Assembly (NCBI GenBank): GCA_049509675.1
Contig: JBEKZQ010000250.1
Location: 1 to 9,464 of the forward strand
Direction of reading: 5' to 3'
From: JBEKZQ01 sp049509675
GTDB lineage: Bacteria; Planctomycetota; Planctomycetia; Pirellulales; Thermoguttaceae
DNA: 9,464 nt
A model generated the notes under the pieces. The model saw only the letters and a program-made list of their open reading frames with translations. It had not been told where the DNA came from and searched no databases. Below are positions 1 to 7,069 of the stretch, piece after piece. The translations under genes were made by a program, and so were the position numbers. Each line of letters begins with the position of its first letter. Positions within the stretch are counted from its first letter, which is position 1.

Positions 1-2
1 CG

Positions 3-713
3 CTCATGGCGAAGCTGGAGCCTTCCCATTACGACGTGCGGCTCTCGCCGCCGGAGAAGAGAACCGTGCGGCTGTGGATTGAGATCGGCGCGCCGTATCC
101 CGGCACTTACGCCGGGCTGGGCAGCGGCATGATCGGCGGTTACGACCAGAACACGCTCGATCGCAGCGCCGAGACCTGGCCCGGCACGCGGGCCGCCACG
201 GAGGCCATCCGGCGACGTTGCGCCCCGTGCCACACAGGTGCCATGACGCTGCCGGTGAGCGTCTGCGACGAGATTGTCGCCCCGCCATGGGAAGACATGT
301 CGCCCAAGGATCCGCGGCGGCAGTTCTCGCGGCATTTGCTATACGACCTGACTCGCCCGGAGAAATCGCCCCTGCTGCTCGCCGCGCTGGCAAAGGAAGC
401 CGGCGGACTGGCGCTGTGCCGAACGGCCCGGCAGAGCACCGCCTCCACGGCCGCCATCTTCAAGGACACCGCCGATCCCGACTACGTAAAGATTCATGCG
501 GCCATCACCGAAGCGAAGAAGAAGCTGGACGAGATCAAACGCTTCGACATGCCCGGTTTCCGTCCGCGATCCGAATGGGTGCGGGAGATGAAGCGCTTTG
601 GCATCTTGCCGGCCGAGTTTTCGGACCATGATGCCGTGGACGTCTATGCCGTCGAGAGACGCTACTGGGAATCCCTGTGGCCGAGGCCCAATGGAGCGGC
701 GGACCGGCAATGA
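3..713 (+). CDS. HzsA-related c-type cytochrome, C-terminal part (5' partial)
   Basis: The frame is open to the left edge, so the ATG at base 6 is probably internal and only about the last 236 residues are visible. Counting from that ATG, a CAPCH haem-attachment motif (CxxCH) lies at residues 72-76. It is followed by the block FSRHLLYDLTRPEKSPLLL, then FKDTADPDY, KKLDEIKRFDMPGFRPR and a C-terminal VYAVERRYWESLW. This run of motifs is what I know from large planctomycete proteins annotated as HzsA-related, named for similarity to the middle/C-terminal region of the hydrazine synthase alpha subunit. Such proteins are exported, probably to the periplasm, and bind haem; the substrate is generally unknown. 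Presence of the family does not imply anammox metabolism. The gene ends with TGA and is followed by 127 bases before the next likely start. Family is fairly sure; function is open. Confidence 0.8.
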   Translation, partial: LMAKLEPSHYDVRLSPPEKRTVRLWIEIGAPYPGTYAGLGSGMIGGYDQNTLDRSAETWPGTRAATEAIRRRCAPCHTGAMTLPVSVCDEIVAPPWEDMSPKDPRRQFSRHLLYDLTRPEKSPLLLAALAKEAGGLALCRTARQSTASTAAIFKDTADPDYVKIHAAITEAKKKLDEIKRFDMPGFRPRSEWVREMKRFGILPAEFSDHDAVDVYAVERRYWESLWPRPNGAADRQ

Positions 714-840
714 ACAATTCAAGGCAGGACCAGCCATGATGCCCGGCAGGAAAGTCATGGCCGCTGGCGGTCATCAGACCTCCGGCGGGCAGCATTTGGA
801 CCGTGCAATGACGCGAATCTTGGCAAGAAAGGGACTGAGA

Positions 841-3090
841 ATGTTGCGGCACCGTTATGGGCCGGTGGGCCTGGCCTTGATCGCCGTTGGTTTGATGCAA
901 TGCGCGCCGGGCGGAGCGGCAAGCGCCGCGGCCCCGCCGGCCAAGGCACAATCACCCAAGGTGGATTTCTCCTACGCCTTTGCCACGCCGCACCGGCTAA
1001 CCGTGGGACGCCCAGACTCCAGCGACCGCACGCTCTTGGACCTCCAGCCGGGCTGGCTGCGCATGGCCTGGACCTACGAGGACCTGACCGGCTATCCGCT
1101 GGCCGCGTTCGCCACTCCCGCCACCGCCTGGGACATCCACGTCACGCCGCAGCTTGACGGCCGGGGGCTGGCCAACAGTCGCTGGACGCGATTGGACGGG
1201 TTCCTGCCGGCCCTGGACAACAGGTATGAGGACCCGCTGGCCAGCGTCGGCCTGAAGGTGCTGGGCGGCATGACGGCCGCCCTGGTCCGCGTGGAAGCGG
1301 TCAACAAGGACCAGCGGCCGCACCAGGTCGTGCTGCGCTGCGAATCGGCCGGTTGGGGCGAGAACCGCGGTTGGGTCGAGCCGGCACACTGGAGCTCCGA
1401 CGTGCTGCTGGCCGGCTGGCGCGACCGCGCCGACCGCGTAGTGCTGCTGGGCCTGGACGCCGACGCCTACTGGCTCGGCGCCGATCGCCGGGCGCCGGGC
1501 CCCAAGACCGTCGCACTGGTCTGGAACCTCAAGCCGGGCCAGCGGCGCACGGGCTGGCTGGTACGGCCCTACCGCGCCTACCTGGCCGACGTGCCCACGC
1601 TGCGCAAGCACGATTGGGCCCGGGAGTGGGAGGAGGCGAAACAGGAGTGGCTGGCGCTGCTGGAGCGTGCCGCCCGGGCAAGTATCCCGGACGAAGGCGT
1701 GAGCAATGCCCTGCGGGCTTGTTTGGCCGATCTGTTCATCATGCGTGAGCCGGTGGCCGGCGGGCAGATCGCCGCCGTGCCGGGCACGGAGGTCTACCGG
1801 GCCCCCAACGCCTTCGAGGCCGCCATCGTCGCCGTGGCCCTGGACCAAATGGGACTGCACGCGCTTTCCGCCGGCGGTTACAAAATGTGCCTGGAGATGC
1901 AGGAGCCCGACGGCGACTGGAACGATCCGCGCGGCTGGGGCCACTTGATGTGGGGCGGTGCGGGATTCAAGGCCTGGGCGGCCATGGAACATTACTACCT
2001 CACGAAGGACCGCCGCTTCCTGGAGTGGATCTATCCGCGCCTGGCGGCCAGCTCCCGTTGGCAGGAGCACGAGCGCTTGCGCATGCGCACCCGCGGCTGC
2101 CCGCGGCCGGTTACTTACGGCCTGATGCCGCCGGGCATGGGCGACGCCGGACTGATGAACGACGGCGACCTGTACGGCGTCTTTCTGCCGCACAATATCT
2201 GGGCCGTGTACGCCGATCGCCTGGCGCTAGAGGCCGCGAAAATTCTGGGCCGCACCGCCGATCTGGAGGAGCTGGACCGAATCTACCGCACGGGCCGCGA
2301 CGATCTGCTGGAGGCCATGCGGCGGGGGGCGATCCAGGCCGACGGCTACCGCTGGCTTCCCGGCGTGCCGGGCAAGACCTCCGGCAGCCGCTGGGGCGTG
2401 CTCAATGCGCTGACGCCCTGCGGGCTGTTGCCGCCCGACCACGAGTTGATCAGCGGCACGCTGCGGCACATCGAGTCGCACCTCAGCCCAGGCGGCGTTC
2501 CCATTCATACCGGCTGGATGGCCGACGGCATGTGGGTGGCCATCACGCTGGACAACGTGGCCGAGGCCCACCTGGCGCGCGGCAACGGCGACGCGGCCGC
2601 CGGCTATCTCTACGCCACGCTGAATCACGCCACGCCGCTGTATACCTGGTGCGAGGAACGCGGCCAGGAGCCGGGCACTACGAAATGCTCCGGCGACCGG
2701 CAGCACCTGTGGACGCCCGTGGCCGTCGTGCGCGCCATCCGCGACATGCTGGTCCTGGAGGACGGCGACGGCTTGCAGCTAGCCTTGGGCGCCGATCGCT
2801 CCTGGCTGGCCAGCGGCAAGCCGCTAGGCGTCAGCGACGCTCCCACGCATTTCGGCCGCGTTTCCTGGAGCATGCAATTCGATGCGGCCAACGCTCGGGT
2901 GAGCGGCCAGGTGCAGTTCCCCGATAACCCTTCGGCGGCCTGGGCCGCAATGCACGTGCGCCTGCCCGGCGGCCTGCGAGTAACGGCCATCGAGGCTCCG
3001 CCGGGGGCGGAACTACTGCCCGGCGGCAAGGGCCTCCGCTGGAAGTCGCCGCGCGGGAAGATGAAGTTCACGGCCAAGGTCGAAGGTTAG
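841..3090 (+). CDS. Exported putative six-hairpin glycosidase (family unassigned)
   Basis: A 749-residue protein. The same frame is open from base 598, but I prefer the ATG at 841: it has an AAGGGA-type ribosome binding site about 8 bases upstream and opens a signal peptide (basic MLRHRY, then hydrophobic GPVGLALIAVGL). LMQC at residues 18-21 could be a weak lipobox. Residues ~40-260 look like a beta-sandwich domain. Residues ~275-640 look like an (alpha/alpha)6 toroid of the six-hairpin glycosidase type, with repeated aromatic/acid motifs: GDWNDPRGWGHLMWGG (358-373), YGLMPPGMGD (426-435), NDGDLYGVFLPHNIW (440-454), HTGWMADGMW (556-565) and CSGDRQHLWTP (616-626). Residues ~645-749 look like a second beta domain. 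Asp and Glu in these motifs are candidate catalytic residues, but I cannot assign a GH family or substrate. The next gene starts 4 bases after the stop, suggesting one transcript. Fold is inferred from pattern, not proven. Confidence 0.7.
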   Translation: MLRHRYGPVGLALIAVGLMQCAPGGAASAAAPPAKAQSPKVDFSYAFATPHRLTVGRPDSSDRTLLDLQPGWLRMAWTYEDLTGYPLAAFATPATAWDIHVTPQLDGRGLANSRWTRLDGFLPALDNRYEDPLASVGLKVLGGMTAALVRVEAVNKDQRPHQVVLRCESAGWGENRGWVEPAHWSSDVLLAGWRDRADRVVLLGLDADAYWLGADRRAPGPKTVALVWNLKPGQRRTGWLVRPYRAYLADVPTLRKHDWAREWEEAKQEWLALLERAARASIPDEGVSNALRACLADLFIMREPVAGGQIAAVPGTEVYRAPNAFEAAIVAVALDQMGLHALSAGGYKMCLEMQEPDGDWNDPRGWGHLMWGGAGFKAWAAMEHYYLTKDRRFLEWIYPRLAASSRWQEHERLRMRTRGCPRPVTYGLMPPGMGDAGLMNDGDLYGVFLPHNIWAVYADRLALEAAKILGRTADLEELDRIYRTGRDDLLEAMRRGAIQADGYRWLPGVPGKTSGSRWGVLNALTPCGLLPPDHELISGTLRHIESHLSPGGVPIHTGWMADGMWVAITLDNVAEAHLARGNGDAAAGYLYATLNHATPLYTWCEERGQEPGTTKCSGDRQHLWTPVAVVRAIRDMLVLEDGDGLQLALGADRSWLASGKPLGVSDAPTHFGRVSWSMQFDAANARVSGQVQFPDNPSAAWAAMHVRLPGGLRVTAIEAPPGAELLPGGKGLRWKSPRGKMKFTAKVEG

Positions 3091-3577
3091 CGGCATGGTT
3101 CGTATCGTTGTTCTCGACGGCTACACGCTCAATCCGGGCGATCTGAGCTGGCAGCCCCTGGAGGCTTTGGGTCAGGTGACGGTCTACGACCGCACGGCGG
3201 CCGCGGACGTGCTCACCCGGGTGGCCGGCGCGGAAATCCTGCTCACCAACAAGACGGTCCTCGGCCGCGAGACAATCGAGCAACTGCCGAAACTCCGCTA
3301 CATCGGCGTGCTGGCCACCGGCTGCAACGTGGTGGACATCGAGGCGGCCGGCCGCCGGGGCGTGGTGGTCGCCAACGTGCCCGACTACGGCACGGCCTCG
3401 GTCGCGCAGATGACCATCGCCCACCTGCTCAACCTCACCCAGCACGTCGGCCATCACGCCCGAACGGTGGCCGAGGGGCGTTGGTCCCGCTCGGCCGACT
3501 GGTGCTACTGGGACTTTCCCCTGGAGGAGCTCGACGGGCTGGTGCTGGGGGTTATGGAAAATCGTTCCATGCCGTGG

Positions 3578-3604
3578 TTGAAATCGCATGACGTATGGTA
3601 TCAT
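3578..3604 (+). promoter_or_regulatory. Candidate sigma70-type promoter for the arabinofuranosidase gene
   Basis: TTGAAA at 3578-3583 and TATCAT at 3599-3604 resemble -35 and -10 boxes, with a somewhat short 15-base spacer (17 if TCATAG at 3601 is taken as the -10). They lie about 70 bases upstream of the ATG at 3674 and just after the point where the dehydrogenase loses similarity to its family. This fits the view that sequence from ~3555 on is the native leader of the downstream gene. Read from pattern only. Confidence 0.4.
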
Positions 3605-3659
3605 AGTCTCCAGCGGCTGGCACGCACTGCACCGTTTCTGCTTCGCATGGGCGGGGTCC

Positions 3660-3667
3660 GGAGGTGA
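3660..3667 (+). promoter_or_regulatory. Strong ribosome binding site of the arabinofuranosidase gene
   Basis: GGAGGTGA, a near-perfect anti-16S match, sits 6 bases before the ATG at 3674 and fixes that start. It overlaps the TGA stop (3665-3667) of the truncated dehydrogenase frame. Confidence 0.8.
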
Positions 3668-3673
3668 ATCGCA

Positions 3674-5701
3674 ATGGGCGAGCATCGTACAATTCTGCGT
3701 GCGTCGGGATTCCTTGTGGTCGCGCTCATGGGGCTTGGGCCGGCCGATGGCCCGGTCAAGGCTGAAGGCGCCGAGCAACCCGCGCCGCCGATTGTCCTGG
3801 ACGTCGGCCAGCCGGGACCGGTGATCTCGCCGCTGTTGTTCGGTTTCAACCTCGAGTACACGCGCTATGCGATGTGGAAGGGCCTGGGCGCCCAGATGCT
3901 CGCCAATCGCAGCTTTGCGGCAAGAAGCGCGGAACGTGCGGACGGCGCCAAGGCAGGTCGAGAAGGAGCGGCCCAGGGCCTGGCCGCCCACTGGTACGGC
4001 ATCGGGGAACCGCCGGTCTCTTTCGCGCTGGACACTGCGGAAGTCTTTACCGGAAAGCAGTCGCAGCGAATCCGCATCCCGGCCAAGGGAGTACGCGGAG
4101 GGATCGGTCAGCGCGACATTGCTATCCAGGCCGGCAGGGAGTACGAAATCCGCCTTCAACTGAAAGCCGATTCCTCGGCGACGGTGATCGTTCGCCTGTG
4201 CGACGGCTCGCGGCAAACGGAGTACGGCCGCCAGTCGCTTCGACTGGAAAAAGGAGGCTGGCAGACGTGCCGTTTTCAGTGGCAATGTACCCAAACGGAC
4301 CTCAACGCCCGATTGGAAGTGGTCTTCGAGGGACCGGCAACGCTGTGGGTGGGCGCCACGTCGCTCATGCCCGGCGACAATTTTCACGGCATGCGTCGCG
4401 ACGTGATCGCGCGGCTGAAGGAAATCGGCGTGCCCCTGCTCCGCTGGCCGGGCGGATCCTTTACGCGCGATTACCGCTGGAAAGAGGGCCTCGCGCCGCC
4501 GGACAAGCGGCCGCCCATCCATTGCCCATACCTTCCCTTTTCCGACCAATATGACTTCCACGAGGTAGGCACGGACGAGTACATCGCGCTGTGCCGGGAG
4601 TTGGGCAGCCAGCCTTGCATTACGGTGACGATGGGCATTTCCGAAGGTGCCCGGGAGGCGGCCGACTGGGTCGAGTACTGCAACGGTTCGGATCAGACCC
4701 CGTGGGGCAAGGCCCGCGCCCGGCACGGGCACAAAGACCCGTACGGGGTCAAGTACTGGTGCATCGGCAACGAAATCTGGGGCGAGTGGATGGGGCCGGC
4801 CCATACGAGCGCGGGCGCATACGCCCGCTACATCAGGCAATTCGCCGCCGCCATGCGGAAGGTCGATCCGCGGCTGGTGTTGATCGCCTCGGGCACGGAC
4901 GGCGTGACGCTTGGCAACGACTGGGACAAGCAAATTGTTGCCGAGGCCGGCGATTGCTTCGACTGGATCTCGCTGCACCATTACTCGCCGATCACCAAGG
5001 CGCTCGCGGGGCCGGAGGGCGCGGCGGAGTTCACGCGCCAGGCCTGCCAGCCGCGCGACGGGGTACTCCCCTGGCTCCGGGAAATGCGGCAGGCGATCGA
5101 CCAGTCGAGCCCGGGGAAAAAGCGGATCCCGATCGCGTTCGACGAATGGAACCTGTGGCACAATTGGTTCACGCGCCACTATGAAGCGCAATGGCACGTC
5201 GGTCCCATCGACGCCGCCTTCGCCGCCGCCCAACTGCACATGTTCTGCGAAGAGGCCCAATCGCTCAACATGGCTTCGGCCGCCATGTTCCAGCCGGTCA
5301 ACGAGGGCCTGATCCAGGTGCAGCCTTTTTCCGCGGAGCTGACGGCCATGGGGCAAGCGTTTGCGCTTCTCCGCGCACATCAGGGCGGCCGATTGCTCAA
5401 GACCGATCCGCCCCGCGATGCCCGCGCGGTCGATGCGTGCGCGTCGCTTTCCGCCGACGGGAAGAGAGTCGTGCTGACGCTGTTGAACCGGGCGGGAGAC
5501 CAACAGCGTCCCGTTGCCGTGTCCCTGAAGCAGGGGCAAGCGGCCAGGGCAGTTGCCACGATCCTCTCCGTGAAGGAGCTGCAGCCCGACGCCGTTATGA
5601 GTCGCTGCGTCGAGAATGTCACCATCGACAACCAGGGAAGAATGAGCTTGCAATTGCCGCGATTCGGCATAGCCTTGGTAGATATCACGATCCGGCAGTG
5701 A
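3674..5701 (+). CDS. Exported alpha-L-arabinofuranosidase, GH51 type
   Basis: A 675-residue protein, a normal length for the family. Residues 1-30 form a Sec-type signal peptide (hydrophobic FLVVALMGLG, possible cleavage after VKA). The first block, ISPLLFGFNLEYTRYAMWKGLGAQMLANRSF, is typical of the start of GH51 arabinofuranosidases. Residues ~115-232 look like an inserted carbohydrate-binding-like beta-sandwich. The (beta/alpha)8 core follows: LLRWPGGSFTRDYRWK (255-270), the acid/base Glu367 in CIGNEIWG, SLHHYSP, and the nucleophile Glu491 in FDEWN. A C-terminal beta domain covers about residues 545-675. Both catalytic glutamates are present, so it should be active. It would release terminal alpha-L-arabinofuranose from arabinoxylan, arabinan or related side chains outside the cytoplasm. 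The start is fixed by a perfect ribosome binding site. Exact substrate is not readable from sequence. Confidence 0.92.
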   Translation: MGEHRTILRASGFLVVALMGLGPADGPVKAEGAEQPAPPIVLDVGQPGPVISPLLFGFNLEYTRYAMWKGLGAQMLANRSFAARSAERADGAKAGREGAAQGLAAHWYGIGEPPVSFALDTAEVFTGKQSQRIRIPAKGVRGGIGQRDIAIQAGREYEIRLQLKADSSATVIVRLCDGSRQTEYGRQSLRLEKGGWQTCRFQWQCTQTDLNARLEVVFEGPATLWVGATSLMPGDNFHGMRRDVIARLKEIGVPLLRWPGGSFTRDYRWKEGLAPPDKRPPIHCPYLPFSDQYDFHEVGTDEYIALCRELGSQPCITVTMGISEGAREAADWVEYCNGSDQTPWGKARARHGHKDPYGVKYWCIGNEIWGEWMGPAHTSAGAYARYIRQFAAAMRKVDPRLVLIASGTDGVTLGNDWDKQIVAEAGDCFDWISLHHYSPITKALAGPEGAAEFTRQACQPRDGVLPWLREMRQAIDQSSPGKKRIPIAFDEWNLWHNWFTRHYEAQWHVGPIDAAFAAAQLHMFCEEAQSLNMASAAMFQPVNEGLIQVQPFSAELTAMGQAFALLRAHQGGRLLKTDPPRDARAVDACASLSADGKRVVLTLLNRAGDQQRPVAVSLKQGQAARAVATILSVKELQPDAVMSRCVENVTIDNQGRMSLQLPRFGIALVDITIRQ

Positions 5702-5812
5702 AGGGCTGCCACGACACAAGCTATATCACGGCTCCCTCGACCGGCGGCTCCTTGCCCGGCGTTCGGATGTTCTTCAGGAACCCCCTCACCCTCGTGCGGA
5801 CGGCCGAGAGCG

Positions 5813-5818
5813 TATGAT
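5813..5818 (+). promoter_or_regulatory. Possible -10 box upstream of the DUF3500 gene
   Basis: TATGAT matches five of six positions of the sigma70 -10 consensus and lies 60 bases before the ATG at 5878. No convincing -35 box is found at the usual distance. The 176-base gap 5702-5877 that contains it shows no clear terminator and no other feature. Confidence 0.3.
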
Positions 5819-5877
5819 AGGGCGATGGTTGCCTTGCAAGAACACCTTTCACACCCCCAACGCTCGGGAGCCTGATC

Positions 5878-6924
5878 ATGTTGCAGTTCCCACTTTTGCG
5901 CGTCGTCGGTTCTTCTTCCAACGCCAACATCTCGCGACGTGGCTTCCTAAGAGCCGCCGGCGCGGCGACCGCCCTGGCCGCCGCAATGCCTTCGCCAATG
6001 ATCACCGCGGCCGAGCCGGCGGCAACCAGGCCGCCATCGGAATCGCTCGTCAAGCTGCTCTACAACTCGCTAACTGCCGCTCAGAAGGAGCAAGTCTGTT
6101 TCGGCTGGAGTCACGTCGCTGAAGACTTGGGCTTGCTGCGGACGCGCATCTCGGCCAACTGGCACGTTACCAAGCCCGTGATCCAGAGCGACTTCTACAC
6201 GGCCGATCAGCAAAAGCTCATTCGCGAGATCTTCCTCGGTTTGATTCAGCCCGAGTGGGTCTCGCGGATCGACAAGCAATTGAAGGACGACGAGGGCGGT
6301 TTCGGCAAGCAGAGCATGGCGATTTTCGGCACGCCTGCGAGCGACAAGTTCGAGTTCATCCTGACCGGGCGGCACATCACCTTGCGATGCGACGGCAACT
6401 CAACCGAGCACGTCGCCTTTGGCGGCCCGATCGTCTATGGACATGCCGCCAGCGGCTTCAACGAGAAGCCGGGCCACCCCAACAACATCTTCTGGCCGCA
6501 GGCCGTGGCGGCCAATGGCATTGTCAAGATGCTTGACGGCAAGCAGCGGGCCGTGGCCGTGATCAAGACGCCGCCGCGCGAAAACGCCATCGGCTTTCAG
6601 GGCCAAAAAGCCCCGCTCCCCGGCATCGCCGTCAAGGACCTATCGGCCGATCAAAAGGCCCACGCTCAGGCGGTGCTGGCGAAGCTCATCGAGCCGTATC
6701 GCCAGTCGGACCGCGACCGAGTCGCCGCCTGCCTGAAGGCGCAAGGAGGGTTGGACGATTGCCACCTGGCGTTCTATGAAGAAGGCCAACTTACCGCGGG
6801 CGCCTATGACATCTGGCGCCTGGAGGGTCCGGCTTTCGTCTGGCATTTCCGCGGCGTGCCGCACGTACACACGTGGGTCCACGTGGCCGACGATCCGTCC
6901 GTGCCGTTGAACGCGGGAGCGTAG
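5878..6924 (+). CDS. Tat-exported DUF3500 family protein
   Basis: A 348-residue protein preceded by GGGAG at 5866-5870, 7 bases from the ATG. The N-terminus carries a twin-arginine signal: SRRGFL at residues 19-24, then a hydrophobic, alanine-rich stretch (AAGAATALAAAMPSPMITAAE). This predicts export of a folded protein. The mature part matches the DUF3500 pattern as I know it: LYNSLTAAQKEQVCF, KLIREIFLGLIQPEWVSRI, FILTGRHITLRCDGNSTEHVAFGGPIVYGHAA, NEKPGHPNNIFWPQA, a KMLDGKQRAVAVI block and the C-terminal WRLEGPAFVWHFRGVPHVHTWVHVADDPS. The conserved His, Asp and Asn residues could bind a metal or ligand, and Tat export is often used by cofactor-loading proteins, but no biochemical role of DUF3500 is known to me. 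It converges on the beta-propeller gene downstream. No truncation is seen. Confidence 0.85.
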   Translation: MLQFPLLRVVGSSSNANISRRGFLRAAGAATALAAAMPSPMITAAEPAATRPPSESLVKLLYNSLTAAQKEQVCFGWSHVAEDLGLLRTRISANWHVTKPVIQSDFYTADQQKLIREIFLGLIQPEWVSRIDKQLKDDEGGFGKQSMAIFGTPASDKFEFILTGRHITLRCDGNSTEHVAFGGPIVYGHAASGFNEKPGHPNNIFWPQAVAANGIVKMLDGKQRAVAVIKTPPRENAIGFQGQKAPLPGIAVKDLSADQKAHAQAVLAKLIEPYRQSDRDRVAACLKAQGGLDDCHLAFYEEGQLTAGAYDIWRLEGPAFVWHFRGVPHVHTWVHVADDPSVPLNAGA

Positions 6925-6948
6925 CCCCTGCGCAAGGTTGGCAGTCGT

Positions 6949-7029
6949 GGAAATGGGGACTGGCTCCGTCGCCACGATTGGCCAGCGCTGCCGAAACGGC
7001 TTGCGACGACGATGCCTGTCCCCTTTTCC
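6949..7029. repeat. REP-like imperfect inverted repeat in a convergent gap
   Basis: The arm at 6949-6971 (beginning GGAAATGGGGACTGGCTCCG) is repeated in inverted orientation at 7007-7029 (reverse complement beginning GGAAAAGGGGACAGGCATCG). They match at 19 of 23 positions and are separated by 35 bases. Inside the loop is a small GCCG-AAA-CGGC hairpin (6990-7000). The core GGGGACAGGC resembles, from memory, dispersed repeats seen in planctomycete and other genomes and linked to REP/RAYT elements. It fills most of the 145 bases between two convergent genes and could also act as a bidirectional transcription end. It has no T-run like a classical terminator. Confidence 0.6.
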
Positions 7030-7069
7030 GTGGGCGACCCTCGCCTCTCGACTCTCGACTCTGTTCCCG

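Larger units (their letters stand above)
3095..3667 (+). pseudogene. D-2-hydroxyacid dehydrogenase, truncated after the N-terminal domain
   Basis: The 190-residue ORF starts like a D-2-hydroxyacid dehydrogenase of the glycerate dehydrogenase/hydroxypyruvate reductase group: MVRIVVLDGYTLNPGDLSW, LLTNKTVLGRETIEQLPKLRYIGVLATG, then NVPDYGTASVAQMTIAHLLNL and SADWCYWDFPLEELDGLVLG. Intact members are about 315-320 residues and continue here with a Rossmann motif (GxGxxG) and the catalytic Arg, Glu and His. In this copy similarity stops at about residue 152 (base ~3550). The remaining ~38 codons (MENRSMPWLKSHDVWYH... to RMGGVRR) are not family-like and overlap the promoter and ribosome binding site of the next gene. 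Without the NAD domain and catalytic residues it should be inactive as an oxidoreductase. The missing half is not found elsewhere in the window. The start follows the previous stop by 4 bases, with AAGG at 3083-3086 as ribosome binding site. It could also be an assembly join. Confidence 0.8.

Noticed and set aside
3..713. Evidence for anammox (hydrazine synthase)
   Set aside because: The HzsA-like region occurs in many planctomycetes that do not make hydrazine; no HzsB or HzsC partner or other anammox gene is visible.
598..840. Upstream extension of the glycosidase gene to the ATG at 598, 736 or 808
   Set aside because: These starts overlap the HzsA-related gene or precede a stretch that would bury the signal peptide; the ATG at 841 has the better ribosome binding site and places the signal peptide at the N-terminus.
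997..2193. A 398-codon minus-strand frame opposite the six-hairpin glycosidase gene
   Set aside because: Antisense shadow with biased composition and no family motifs; the plus-strand gene has a signal peptide and domain-like motifs.
3068..5719. An 883-codon open frame on the minus strand opposite the dehydrogenase remnant and the arabinofuranosidase
   Set aside because: It lies fully antisense to genes with clear family motifs, has low-complexity Arg/Gly/His-rich composition and no recognisable domain. Long antisense frames are common in GC-rich DNA.
5702..5877. Terminator hairpin after the arabinofuranosidase gene
   Set aside because: Only short GC matches such as CCGG/CCGG are present, without a strong stem or T-run.
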